Shown here: positions 7,390 through 14,925 of the stretch, piece after piece
Layout: each line of letters starts with the position of its first letter
Position numbering within the stretch: the first letter of the stretch is position 1
DNA from: an uncultured Beijerinckiaceae bacterium
GTDB taxonomy: Bacteria > Pseudomonadota > Alphaproteobacteria > Rhizobiales > Beijerinckiaceae
DNA length: 18,067 bases
Direction of reading: 5' to 3'
Assembly (NCBI GenBank): GCA_937863205.1
Contig: CALMGA010000091.1
Span: 1 to 18,067 of the forward strand
Translations under genes and position numbers: made by a program
The notes under the pieces: generated by a model
Database searches by the model: none
What the model saw: only the letters and a program-made list of their open reading frames with translations
What the model was told of the DNA's origin: nothing

Positions 7390-8427
7390 GTGAGCGCACC
7401 GATCACGGTTCTCGTCACGGGTGCGGCGGGCCTCATCGGCAGCGAACTCTGCGGCGCCCTCGCCGAGCGCGGCCATCGGGTGGTGGCGATGATCCACCGT
7501 CGGGCGCACCTCGTCCGCAGCGATGGATCACGCGTGCCCGATCGCGTGGCGCTGCTGCGCGGCGACATCACGCAACGCGATCTCGGGCTCGGCACGGAGG
7601 TCGCCGCGATCCTGGCGCGCTGCGACCGGGTGGTGCATTGCGCCGCCGACACCAGCCTCGCGCCGGGGCGGCACGGGGAGATCAACGTCGGGGGCACGCA
7701 GAACCTGCTCGACGTGCTCGCGAGCATGCGTGCGGCTCCCGGGCTCGTCCATGTCAGCACCGCCTACGTCTGCGGCGCCCGCTCCGGTCCCGTCGCCGAG
7801 ACGATGGCGGAGCACGACGGCACCAACCCCTACGAGGCGAGCAAGATCGAGAGCGAGCGGCGCGTTGCCGCCGCGGGCCTGGGCGCCGCCATCGCCCGCC
7901 CCTCGATCGTGGTGGGGCGGTGGCACGATGGCGCCATCTCGCGCTTCGACGATCTTTACGGCCTGATCCGCCTTGTCGCCGCCGGCCGCATCCGCGCGCT
8001 GCCGGTCGCACCCGGCGCGACGCTGGACTTCGTGCCCATCGACCACGTCGTCGGCGGCCTTCTCGATCTCGTCGAGCGCTTCGAGATGGCGGGGAACCGC
8101 GTGTTCCATCTCGCCTCGGGAGCGCCGATGCCGGTGAGGACGCTGTGCACAACCGCCTTTGCAGGCTTTCACGCGCCGCGCCTCATCGAGCCGGACGATG
8201 CCGAGGCGAGCGGGCGGGGCACGCTGCGTCGCGAACTGCTCTCGCTGTACGCCGGCTACCTCACCCGCGATCCGCGCTTCGCGACCGGCAATCTCGCCGC
8301 ACTGTCCGGCCGCGTCGCGCCGCCGGTCGACGTCGCCTTTCTCCGGCGCATGATCGGCTACGCCCACCTCGCCGGCTATCTCCGCCGCGACCCCCAGCTG
8401 GCATCCGCTGGCGAACACCTCACCTGA
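7390..8427 (+). CDS. NAD(P)-dependent epimerase/dehydratase or reductase (extended SDR)
   Basis: A 345-residue extended short-chain dehydrogenase. The nucleotide loop TGAAGLIG is at residues 10-17, the strand-4 motif VVHCAADTSL near 81-90, VHVSTAYVCG at 120-129 with the active-site Ser/Thr, and the catalytic YEASK (Tyr148, Lys152) follows. The HVSTAYVCG form is common in the male-sterility/thioester-reductase (NAD_binding_4) branch, so reduction of an acyl thioester, ketone or sugar-type group are all possible. The start is taken as GTG 7390, placing the first beta strand at the usual distance from the N-terminus; only a weak GGGCGAG precedes it. Its 3' end overlaps the convergent glycosyltransferase gene by 8 nt. 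Linkage to the PKS locus suggests tailoring of the product, but this is inference. Confidence 0.83.
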   Translation: MSAPITVLVTGAAGLIGSELCGALAERGHRVVAMIHRRAHLVRSDGSRVPDRVALLRGDITQRDLGLGTEVAAILARCDRVVHCAADTSLAPGRHGEINVGGTQNLLDVLASMRAAPGLVHVSTAYVCGARSGPVAETMAEHDGTNPYEASKIESERRVAAAGLGAAIARPSIVVGRWHDGAISRFDDLYGLIRLVAAGRIRALPVAPGATLDFVPIDHVVGGLLDLVERFEMAGNRVFHLASGAPMPVRTLCTTAFAGFHAPRLIEPDDAEASGRGTLRRELLSLYAGYLTRDPRFATGNLAALSGRVAPPVDVAFLRRMIGYAHLAGYLRRDPQLASAGEHLT

Positions 8428-9196
8428 TGTCGGGGTAGTGCCGCTCGATGCGCTTGCGCAGGCCCAAGCCCCAGCGCACCCCGACGTAGAGGTAGATCCA
8501 GTTCGCCTTCAAGCCGCCCCAGGCGGCGACCCGTCGATCGGACGTCATCACGAGACGGTTGACGAGGCGGGTGCGGCCGCGCCGGACGAGACGCTGGCAG
8601 AGGTCCGCATCTTCCATCACCGTCAGCGCCTCGTCGCAGCCGCCGACCGCGAGGAAGTCGGCGCGGCGGAAGAACATCGCGTGGTCGCCGAAGAGAAGGC
8701 GCCCTCCCTTCACGAAGAGCTGCGGCCGAAACAGCAGCGGCACGTACCACGTCTTGATCCAGTTGTGGAACGTCGTCCCCCAACGCACCGTTTCGCAGCC
8801 GCAAATGATCGCTGTGAACCCGGCCAACGCGACGCGAGGGTCGCCCAGGACCGCATCGACGACGCTCATCGCGTCGTCCGGCAGCAGGGTGTCGGCGTGG
8901 AGCACCATGACGAACGGTGCCGTCGCCTCGCGCACGCCGTGATTGATCTGGGCCGGACGACCGCGCGTTTCAAAGGCGATCACGCGCAGACCGCCGGCTT
9001 CGGCCAGCGCCACGCTGCCGTCGACGCTGCCGCCGTCGACGGCGATGATCTCGACCGGCGGCGGGTGGAGCGCGGAAAGGTTGCGGAGCAGGCGCGGCAG
9101 CGTCGCCGCCTCGTTCAGCATGGGGATGACGATGGCGACCGGCTCGCTCGCGCCGTGAAGCGTCCGCCCCGCTGCCCGGGTCGGGGGCTGAAACAT
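8420..9196 (-). CDS. Family 2 glycosyltransferase (TIGR04283-like)
   Basis: A 258-residue GT-A fold glycosyltransferase. Visible motifs are VAIVIPMLNEAATLPRLL at the N-terminus, IIAVDGGSVDGS (residues 50-61), GRPAQINHG (79-87), the metal-binding HADT (100-103) and the acceptor-side EDADLCQRL (195-203). GRPxQxNxG plus HADTLLP is the pattern of the TIGR04283 family, whose database name (arsenosugar biosynthesis) fits only some members. No arsenic gene is visible here. A C-terminal ANWIYLYVGVRWGLG segment could be a membrane-associated helix. The start at 9196 is fixed by a strong AGGAGAGG (9200-9207 on the complement) at ideal spacing. Donor and acceptor are unknown; glycosylation of the locus product or of a lipid is possible. 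Confidence 0.87.
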   Translation of the reverse strand: MFQPPTRAAGRTLHGASEPVAIVIPMLNEAATLPRLLRNLSALHPPPVEIIAVDGGSVDGSVALAEAGGLRVIAFETRGRPAQINHGVREATAPFVMVLHADTLLPDDAMSVVDAVLGDPRVALAGFTAIICGCETVRWGTTFHNWIKTWYVPLLFRPQLFVKGGRLLFGDHAMFFRRADFLAVGGCDEALTVMEDADLCQRLVRRGRTRLVNRLVMTSDRRVAAWGGLKANWIYLYVGVRWGLGLRKRIERHYPDIR

Positions 9197-9751
9197 CGGC
9201 CTCTCCTGCGCGATCAGATGAAGGGTCGCCTGGACGATGGCATGGTTGATCGCATGAGCACTCCCAAGCGCCAACGCCGCCGCCGGCCAAACGCTCGCCG
9301 CCGGCTGCCCAGCGCCACGGTTGGCGAGGCCGCCCGACGTGCGTGACGGTCATGAAGGACGTCGTGGCGGCTCTACCCCCGATGCCGCGGCCGGGTACAT
9401 CCGCGCGTCCGGACCGGTACGGCCGCGGGTTCTAAAATCGGAGGGTCCGCTCTCCTGCGACGTCGGCGGCCTCGACGCCATCGCGGCTCGGGTGCGAGCG
9501 GATCGTTTCGCGAAGCTTGGTGGAGGGATCAGGCCCCGCAGATGCGCAGCGGCGCCCACGCCGTCTCGCCCAACCTTCGCAGGCGCCGCCCTCCGGCAAG
9601 ATGATCCCGGTGATCCGCTTGGGATGGTTGATCCCGACGGGAGCCCCTGTAACCGAAGACGAAATCGCGAAGCGCCTGGCACGATGGTGGGGCTTCCCGT
9701 CGGGCGATCATCACGCGCCATCTCGCACGATCGTCGCTCAAGAGGTCGCCC
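9197..9751. other. 555-nt divergent intergenic region
   Basis: It separates the glycosyltransferase and tautomerase genes. Open frames on both strands are Arg/Pro-rich and unrecognisable. A short plus-strand frame from about 9601 (MIPVIRLGWLIPTGAPVTED) looks somewhat protein-like, but it overlaps the tautomerase gene in another frame and has no supporting ribosome binding site. It is not called. Confidence 0.5.
9200..9207 (-). promoter_or_regulatory. Strong ribosome binding site deciding the glycosyltransferase start
   Basis: On the minus strand AGGAGAGG precedes ATG 9196, with the AGGAG core 6 nt from the start. This rules out in-frame starts further upstream, up to about 9274. Confidence 0.8.
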
Positions 9752-10159
9752 ATGCCATATCTGCAGCTCGACACGCCCTTCGCCTACCCCGTCGAGACGA
9801 AACGCAGGCTCGCCAAAACGCTCGGTGGGATCTACGCCTCCGTGATGAACTCGGACATCAACCGCCTCACCATCGCGGTCCGCGAGCTGGGCGAGGGCGG
9901 TGTTTGGCGCTGTGGCGACGGCGAGCCGCGCCCGGCCGCCCTGCTGATGTGCGACATCAGGCAGGGCCGTACGCCGGAGCACCGCGCGGAACTGGCCCGA
10001 AGGCTGATCGGCGCATGCATCGAGATCCTCGGTTTGAGGGAGGACAACCTCAATCTCGAATTCACCCAGCATCCGGGCGACGAGATGTACCATACGATGT
10101 ACGGCGGCTTCAGCGACGATTGGCAGCCTGATGTGCCCGATCGTCTGGGATCGACCTGA
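9752..10159 (+). CDS. Tautomerase-superfamily protein (tandem 4-OT-like domain)
   Basis: A 135-residue protein starting MPYLQLDTPFAYP. Pro2 becomes the N-terminal catalytic proline after Met removal, the hallmark of 4-oxalocrotonate-tautomerase-type enzymes. Two beta-alpha-beta units can be seen: residues 1-45 (strand, helix VETKRRLAKTLGGIYASVM, strand INRLTIAVREL) and 62-108 (PAALLMCDIRQG, helix HRAELARRLIGACIEILGL, strand). This is the fused size of CHMI, cis-CaaD or MSAD relatives rather than the 62-residue 4-OT. The substrate is unknown: keto-enol tautomerisation or dehalogenation/hydration are possible. AAGAGG at 9740-9745 gives a well-spaced ribosome binding site. It stands alone. Confidence 0.82.
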   Translation: MPYLQLDTPFAYPVETKRRLAKTLGGIYASVMNSDINRLTIAVRELGEGGVWRCGDGEPRPAALLMCDIRQGRTPEHRAELARRLIGACIEILGLREDNLNLEFTQHPGDEMYHTMYGGFSDDWQPDVPDRLGST

Positions 10160-10639
10160 CGTCGCCAAGGCTGTCCGCTCGGAAACCGCAGTCGGCCCGC
10201 ATGATCTTTGCCACCATCTCCATTGCCGATGCGGGCTGCCGGCCCGGCATCGGGCTCACGAAGCGGACCGAAGCTTCAGCTTGGATCGTCCGTCACGACC
10301 CGACCTTCGCCGAGCGCCGCGTGGCGTCCTTGCCCGCGACCAGGATCGCAACCGGAGGCCGTCTTATCGGCCCTCGACTGGACCGTCGGTTGGGCCCATC
10401 GTGAGCGAACCGAGGACCAGCGAGAAGATCCGCCCGCTCGGTCGCGGGGAAGGGGCGAGCCGGGTCGGGCGCGGGTGATGGGCAGCGCAGGCGAAGCTGC
10501 CGCATCCCATAGCCTGATGCCGAGGGCGCGGCGATCCGGGATCATCCGGTCGGGTTTGCGTTCGCTGGCCGGCCAGGGATCGGCCCCGCACCCTGAAGCT
10601 TAACCGTTGCCAGTCGAATCCAGAACACGGGAGACATCG
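10160..10639. other. 480-nt intergenic region, nothing recognised
   Basis: It lies between two plus-strand genes. Open frames here are low-complexity Arg/Ser/Pro sequences without motifs. No obvious terminator hairpin with a U-run, and no promoter, could be picked out by eye. Confidence 0.5.
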
Positions 10640-11122
10640 ATGCGTTGTTCATTCCTGCCGATGCTGGCCGCAAGCGTCCTGCTCCCCGCAGGCGCGGTTT
10701 GGGCTGCCGATGGTCCGGGCATGAAGATCATGCCGGCTGGCAACGACATGTCATGGCAACCCGCTCCCGACATCCTGCCGAAGGGCATGACGATCACCAT
10801 GCTGTCCGGTGATCCCGCGAAGCCCGGGCCCTTCACGATCCGCCTGACGATACCAGCCAATACGGTGATCGCGTCGCACACCCATGCGCAGGACGAGAAC
10901 GTCACGGTGATCTCGGGTGATTTCTACCACGGGGACGACGACGTCGTCGATCGCACCAAGGGCACCGAGGTGCACACAGGCGGCTTCGTCTTTCTTCCGG
11001 CCAACCACGTCCACTCGCTCTGGACGGGGAGCGAACCGGCCGTGATCCAGGTTACCGGGACCGGCCCGTTCGGCGTGCAATACATCCGCGCGTCCGACGA
11101 TCCCAGCAGGAAGCGCAGCTGA
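10640..11122 (+). CDS. Exported cupin-domain protein
   Basis: A 160-residue protein with a Sec signal peptide (MRCSFLPMLAASVLLPAGAVWAADG, cleavage probably after VWA near residue 22). It has a single beta-barrel cupin domain. Cupin motif 1 reads HTHAQDENVTVISGDF, with metal-ligand candidates His80, His82 and Glu86. Motif 2 reads GGFVFLPANHVHSLW (114-128), with His123 or His125 as the fourth ligand. A metal-binding periplasmic protein is likely; the reaction cannot be told. GGGAG about 7-11 nt before ATG 10640 supports the start over an earlier in-frame start at 10607, which would disrupt the signal peptide. A perfect hairpin follows its stop. Confidence 0.87.
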   Translation: MRCSFLPMLAASVLLPAGAVWAADGPGMKIMPAGNDMSWQPAPDILPKGMTITMLSGDPAKPGPFTIRLTIPANTVIASHTHAQDENVTVISGDFYHGDDDVVDRTKGTEVHTGGFVFLPANHVHSLWTGSEPAVIQVTGTGPFGVQYIRASDDPSRKRS

Positions 11123-11201
11123 GCGGAGCCGCGCCGGGCGAGGTCCGATTCGAAGCGCGATCGAAGCTGCTTTGGATGAAGCTGCTTGGGACCTGCAGCG
11201 C

Positions 11202-11225
11202 AGGCAGGCTTGCCGAAGCCTGCCT
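11202..11225. terminator. Perfect 10-bp hairpin between convergent cupin and hflX genes
   Basis: AGGCAGGCTT (11202-11211) and AAGCCTGCCT (11216-11225) are perfect inverted repeats around a 4-nt GCCG loop. They lie 80 nt after the cupin stop and 11 nt beyond the hflX stop. No clear U-tract follows on either strand, so a bidirectional transcription end is an inference from placement and stem strength. Confidence 0.65.
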
Positions 11226-11235
11226 AACGCTCACT

Positions 11236-12597
11236 TCACTGCGCGGTGAGGCTTCGTCGCAACCGCGCGATGGCACCGGGCAGCCCGCGCACCGTCAGCA
11301 CGCGGCCCGTCTCCTCATGCTCCTCCGTCAGCACCCGCACGCTCTCGTACACTTCGCCGATCAGCCTTTGCATGGCATAGGGCAGCACCAGCACCTCTTC
11401 CACCATCGCCGCTTCGAAGTATGCGACGATCGTCTCGCGCAGGGCTGCCACATCCGCGGGCGCGTGGGTAGACAGCTGGATCGCGTCCGGGTGCTGTTCC
11501 CGCAAGGCAGCCCGCCCGACGGCGTCCACCCGGTCGATCTTGTTGAGCACCAAGCGGGAGGGCACCGCATCCGCCCCGATCTCGCGCAACACGCCGCGGC
11601 TCACCTCCAACTGCGCTTCGTGGGTCGGGTCCGACGCGTCGACCACGTACAGCAGCAGCGAGGCTTCCAGCGCTTCCGCCAGGGTGGAGCGGAACGAGGC
11701 GACCAGATCGTGCGGCAGCTGCTTGATGAAGCCGACCGTATCGGAGACGAGCACGCGCGGCTTGGTTTCCGGCTGCAGCACGCGCACGGTGGTGTCGAGG
11801 GTCGCGAACAGCTTGTCCTCCACCAGCACCTGGCTGCCGGTGAGGGCTCGCATCAGGGACGACTTGCCCGCGTTGGTGTAGCCGACCAGCGCCACGCGCA
11901 ACTGGTCGCGGCGGGCCGAGCGGCGCCGGTCGCCGTCGCGCTGCAGTGCGTCCAGCTGCTCCTTCAGCTCCGCGAGGCGGTCGCGGACCTTGCGGCGGTC
12001 GAGGTCGAGGGTGCTTTCACCGGCGCCACGGCCCTGCTGGCGACCTCCGCCGGACGCCGATTCCCGCAACCGTGGGGCGACGTACTTCAGGCGCGCCATC
12101 TCGACCTGAAGCCGGGCCTCGCGGGTGTTGGCGTGACGATGGAAGATTTCGACGATGACGCCCGTGCGGTCCAGCACCTGCGCCCCCGTGGCCCGCTCCA
12201 GGTTGCGGATCTGGCTGGGCGAAAGCTCGTGGTCGACGACGATCAGCCCAGGCTTGGTCGATCCCGACTCTTCGGCCGTGTCGGGCTTGGTCGGTCCGGC
12301 GATCTCCGCGGCGCCTTCGAAGCGCGCCCGGGCCTTGGCCTTCGGCGGCGGCGCCATCGTGCCGACGATGCCGGAGCCACCCGTCAGCGCCGCCAGTTCC
12401 TCCAGCTTGCCGCTGCCCAGCAGCGAAGCGGCGCCGGTGCCCTCGCGGCGCTGCGAGAGCGTGGCGGACACCTGATATCCCAGCGTCTTCACCAGTCGGC
12501 CAAGTTCCGCAAGGTTGGCTTCGTGAGCGATGTCGTCGACCTCCGGCAATTGGATGCCCACGAGGACGGCAAGTGAGGGTGGCGGCTTGGTTTCCAT
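11236..12597 (-). CDS. hflX: GTPase HflX
   Basis: A 453-residue ribosome-associated GTPase of the Obg-HflX superfamily, which splits or rescues stalled ribosomes in other bacteria. The N-terminal HflX domain includes LSPSQIRNLERATGAQVLDRTGVIVEIF (residues ~125-152) and the glycine-rich linker GRQQGRGAGES (185-195) followed by LDLDRRKVRDR. The G domain shows GYTNAGKSS (239-247), DTVGF (286-290) and NKID (352-355). Between the early LGSGKLEEL and LIVVDHELSP segments is an inserted low-complexity stretch of about 35 residues (roughly 80-115, PPPKAKARARFEG...) not present in E. coli HflX. The GAGES linker form also differs from the common GPGET. ATG 12597 is preferred over TTG 12606; no Shine-Dalgarno sequence is evident. 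It is not next to hfq, unlike in many Proteobacteria. Confidence 0.93.
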   Translation of the reverse strand: METKPPPSLAVLVGIQLPEVDDIAHEANLAELGRLVKTLGYQVSATLSQRREGTGAASLLGSGKLEELAALTGGSGIVGTMAPPPKAKARARFEGAAEIAGPTKPDTAEESGSTKPGLIVVDHELSPSQIRNLERATGAQVLDRTGVIVEIFHRHANTREARLQVEMARLKYVAPRLRESASGGGRQQGRGAGESTLDLDRRKVRDRLAELKEQLDALQRDGDRRRSARRDQLRVALVGYTNAGKSSLMRALTGSQVLVEDKLFATLDTTVRVLQPETKPRVLVSDTVGFIKQLPHDLVASFRSTLAEALEASLLLYVVDASDPTHEAQLEVSRGVLREIGADAVPSRLVLNKIDRVDAVGRAALREQHPDAIQLSTHAPADVAALRETIVAYFEAAMVEEVLVLPYAMQRLIGEVYESVRVLTEEHEETGRVLTVRGLPGAIARLRRSLTAQ

Positions 12598-12640
12598 GGA
12601 CGGCAAACTAGCATGGCCGTGCGGATATCCGATTGGTTGA

Positions 12641-13600
12641 ACGCGCCGGGCGTTTCGAAATCCCGCATCGACGGCCCAAACCGGTCGAAGCGGGTGGGAA
12701 GCCGCGATCTGGCCTTCAAGCCTGTTCGCCTACGGCTGTCGATCGATCGTGCAGTTCTCGACCGCGTCGAATGGTTTCGCGACCAAGATCGCGTTCGCAG
12801 ACGTATACGCCAACAGCGTCGTGAGCGCCTTTCGCGTGGCTGATTCCGCCGTGTCGGCGCCGTATGCGCGGCCTGAGTTCGAAGTCGAAAGCATGTATCA
12901 GGCATGCTCGACGCCCGGCAATCCCGGCAACTTGAACGCAAACGGCAGCGGTCTGTACGTCGCGGCAAGCGGATCGGTCGAAGCCACCTTCAGCAAGTTG
13001 CCTGCGGAGTGGTGCGCGAGCGCGATCAACCAAAGCGCAACCGCTCTGCCGAGCATCATCCGTATCGGCCTTCTCAACGCGCGTGTTCTCGCGGATGCCG
13101 CCATCCGGAACGCAGCCGCGACGGGCGCCGGGCGGGCGCCATCGGACATCGCCCTGGGACAGTTTACGACCGTCGACAACGCCTTGGTCAACTTGAACGA
13201 CGCTTCGTTCGCGATGCCGCAAATGCGGCATCCAACGGCGCGGCGACCATGAGCCAGCGGAAGCGTGACTCCCTACAGCGTCGTCTTGCCGGGTATCCCG
13301 TCCGATGGCGAGGAAGTCGCGATCACGGCTGACTCCGCGCTGACGGTGTCGCCGCTCCACGTCAACACGGATGCCGCTGGTCATGTTCTGGCTTCAGGTG
13401 TCAATGCCCGCAGTTCGCGAGCCACGCTGGCAGACGGCGGCAGCGTCGCCCTGCCGACGGGGTGCGGCCTTGATGTGATCGCCGACGATGCCAACGGGCA
13501 GATGGCGACGGTGCCGGCGTGGGTGGGGGGCGGACGTCCTTCGCGGGCGCGCCCGGTCGCCAATCCGTTCTTTCAGACGCCCGGCTCGCGGCCACGTTGA
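12641..13600 (+). pseudogene. Broken, coding-like reading frame, possibly a type IV pilin (PilS-like) remnant
   Basis: One frame is open from 12641 to a TGA at 13250-13252 and continues in the same frame to 13600. Codon third positions look coding-like from about 12749 (GTG). The product is rich in Ala, Ser, Asn and Val, with few charges. One stretch (GSGLYVAASGSVEATFSKLP, then AEWC) resembles the C-terminal half of PilS-type pilins, where a strand precedes a conserved P-x-x-C; a second Cys follows in LPTGCGLD. No prepilin leader or N-terminal hydrophobic helix is visible. Near 13214-13260 a neighbouring frame reads more naturally (DAANAASNGAATMSQ), suggesting two compensating frameshifts around the TGA. 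A surface or adhesin-like protein is the alternative. Function is unassigned and the pilin idea is weak. Confidence 0.35.
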
Positions 13601-14203
13601 GATCTTCTACGATGCCTCCCCCAGCAAATATATGTTGCACAACGACAAATGTTCTCCGCTGACGTACGACGTCGGCGGGCTCTATCCGCGACCGGAAAAT
13701 CGAAGCGACCTGTCCGGATGCCGGCTCCTGCGACTTGGCATCGATCTACTTGGCATCTTTTTCAGATCACGTTGACGTCTAGCTTTCGCAGCGTGAGGGG
13801 AATGGAGGCTACGCGCGGGAAAGCCAGGGCCTTGCGGGCCAGCAGTCCCAGTCCTTGCACCACCGGTGGCGGTGCCAGGTAAGCCTGCGCTCGATGGGTC
13901 AGCGTGGGACAGGAGAACGGACCCTCGGCCGTGTCGGACCGCGCGGCAGCAAATCGTCGGACATGGCCCGCCGCTAAAATCCCCGGCACATCAATCCGTC
14001 GACGACCTCGCGAGGCTCGCTGGATTCATGGCCGCCGCGCTTGGCCGACGGGATGAGGAGATCACAAGCACCGACTTCCCGTCGCGCGGGTTGCCGCGGT
14101 TTCTGCGACCCTGGTTCGCCCTTGTTCAAGTCGGCGGCCTCCGGCCACCTCTGGATCACAAGCCGCTGCCCGCGGTCAGCTTGTTCTTGAACGACGGCTC
14201 AGG
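13601..14203. other. About 600 nt, probably decayed DNA
   Basis: It starts with an unusually AT-rich patch (around 13625-13655) inside otherwise GC-rich DNA. On the minus strand, 13762 to about 13910 reads with coding-like codons (ending in LTLRKLDVNVI). It could be the C-terminal remnant of a gene, but no family is recognised and the upstream part loses this character. Nothing else is supported. Confidence 0.35.
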
Positions 14204-14572
14204 TCATTGCTCCTCGTCGTCGGCGAACTCGACATCCTCCCAGCACTCGTCGAGGATAGCGGCTCGGCGAGCCTTGTTGACTTCATCCAAACCGGCGATC
14301 CGCTCGGAAGCCTCTTCGAGCTCCTCGACGGTGCCGAGCGTGTCCAGGAGAAAGGAGCCGAGCGAGGCGATCTCGCTGCGGCATGCCGAACCGATCGGAT
14401 CCGCGATGATCGCTTCGAGATCTGCTTCGTTCACATCCGCCTCGTCGTTCTCGCCGGTCGTGACGACATGGTCGGCGCGCTGCTGCGGTGGCGGGCGATC
14501 GATGAGGGCGCGAAGCAGGGAGTCGATTGCTTCTTCGATCTTGGCGGCGAGGGGCGGAGCTGTGGTTGTCAT
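14204..14572 (-). CDS. Small acidic hypothetical protein
   Basis: A 122-residue, strongly acidic protein starting at ATG 14572 (MTTTAPPLAAKIEEAIDSLL) and ending in WEDVEFADDEEQ. Apart from a Pro/Gln-rich stretch near residues 28-35 it appears mostly helical, with a Glu-rich segment (GTVEELEEASERIAGLDEV). No signal peptide, membrane segment or family motif is recognised. The codon pattern is consistent and the opposite frame is Ser/Arg-rich, as expected of a shadow. No convincing ribosome binding site is seen. It could be a cytoplasmic binding or regulatory protein, possibly brought in with a mobile or accessory segment, since its surroundings are gene-poor. Confidence 0.55.
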   Translation of the reverse strand: MTTTAPPLAAKIEEAIDSLLRALIDRPPPQQRADHVVTTGENDEADVNEADLEAIIADPIGSACRSEIASLGSFLLDTLGTVEELEEASERIAGLDEVNKARRAAILDECWEDVEFADDEEQ

Positions 14573-14925
14573 CAGCCAACTTAGCCGACCGCAGCTCCCA
14601 TCAAAAGGGACAGTTGTTGCGGCATTCCTGCTCAAGGTGCGTCGCGAGCGCGACAAGCGAGCGCATGCCGATCCTTCTTCCGGCCGCCTCCACCGCAGCA
14701 CCTCGCCGTTGTCGAAAGCTCGGGCAAGCGGCCTCGGCCTGCGAGCGGAATGGCCGCTGCTCGCCGGAGCGGATCAGGATGACGCCGCCGTTCGATCCCC
14801 TGATGGCAGCATCCTGGGTGCGAGGCGGTGGCGCCCTGGGCTGGAAGGCGGTGGGATCCGCGCCGTTCGACGGCTGAGCCTGCTGCGGCTCCCGTCGAAA
14901 CAGCGGCTTCCTTGCAGATCGGCGA
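14573..14925. other. 353-nt gap with one doubtful minus-strand ORF
   Basis: A minus-strand frame ending at 14601 has coding-like codons in its last 60 or so residues (ending LVALATHLEQECRNNCPF) and stops 28 nt before the 122-residue gene. No start with a ribosome binding site or known motif was found, and its upstream part overlaps the SGNH-like gene. It might be a small gene co-transcribed with 14204-14572, or a remnant. Confidence 0.3.

Noticed and set aside
6822..8438. 538-codon open frame on the plus strand
   Set aside because: It is an Arg/Ala/Pro-rich shadow of the SDR gene in another frame and crosses the divergent intergenic region without any motif.
8420..9196. Assignment of the glycosyltransferase to arsenosugar biosynthesis from its TIGR04283-like motifs
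   Set aside because: No arsenic methyltransferase or radical SAM arsenosugar gene is nearby; the family name does not fit all members.
8438..9346. 302-codon plus-strand frame opposite the glycosyltransferase
   Set aside because: The minus-strand glycosyltransferase has conserved motifs and a strong ribosome binding site; this frame has neither.
11176..12576. 466-codon open frame on the plus strand opposite hflX
   Set aside because: It is antisense to a clearly identified GTPase with all G motifs; the composition (His, Gln, Arg, Gly) is typical of a shadow.
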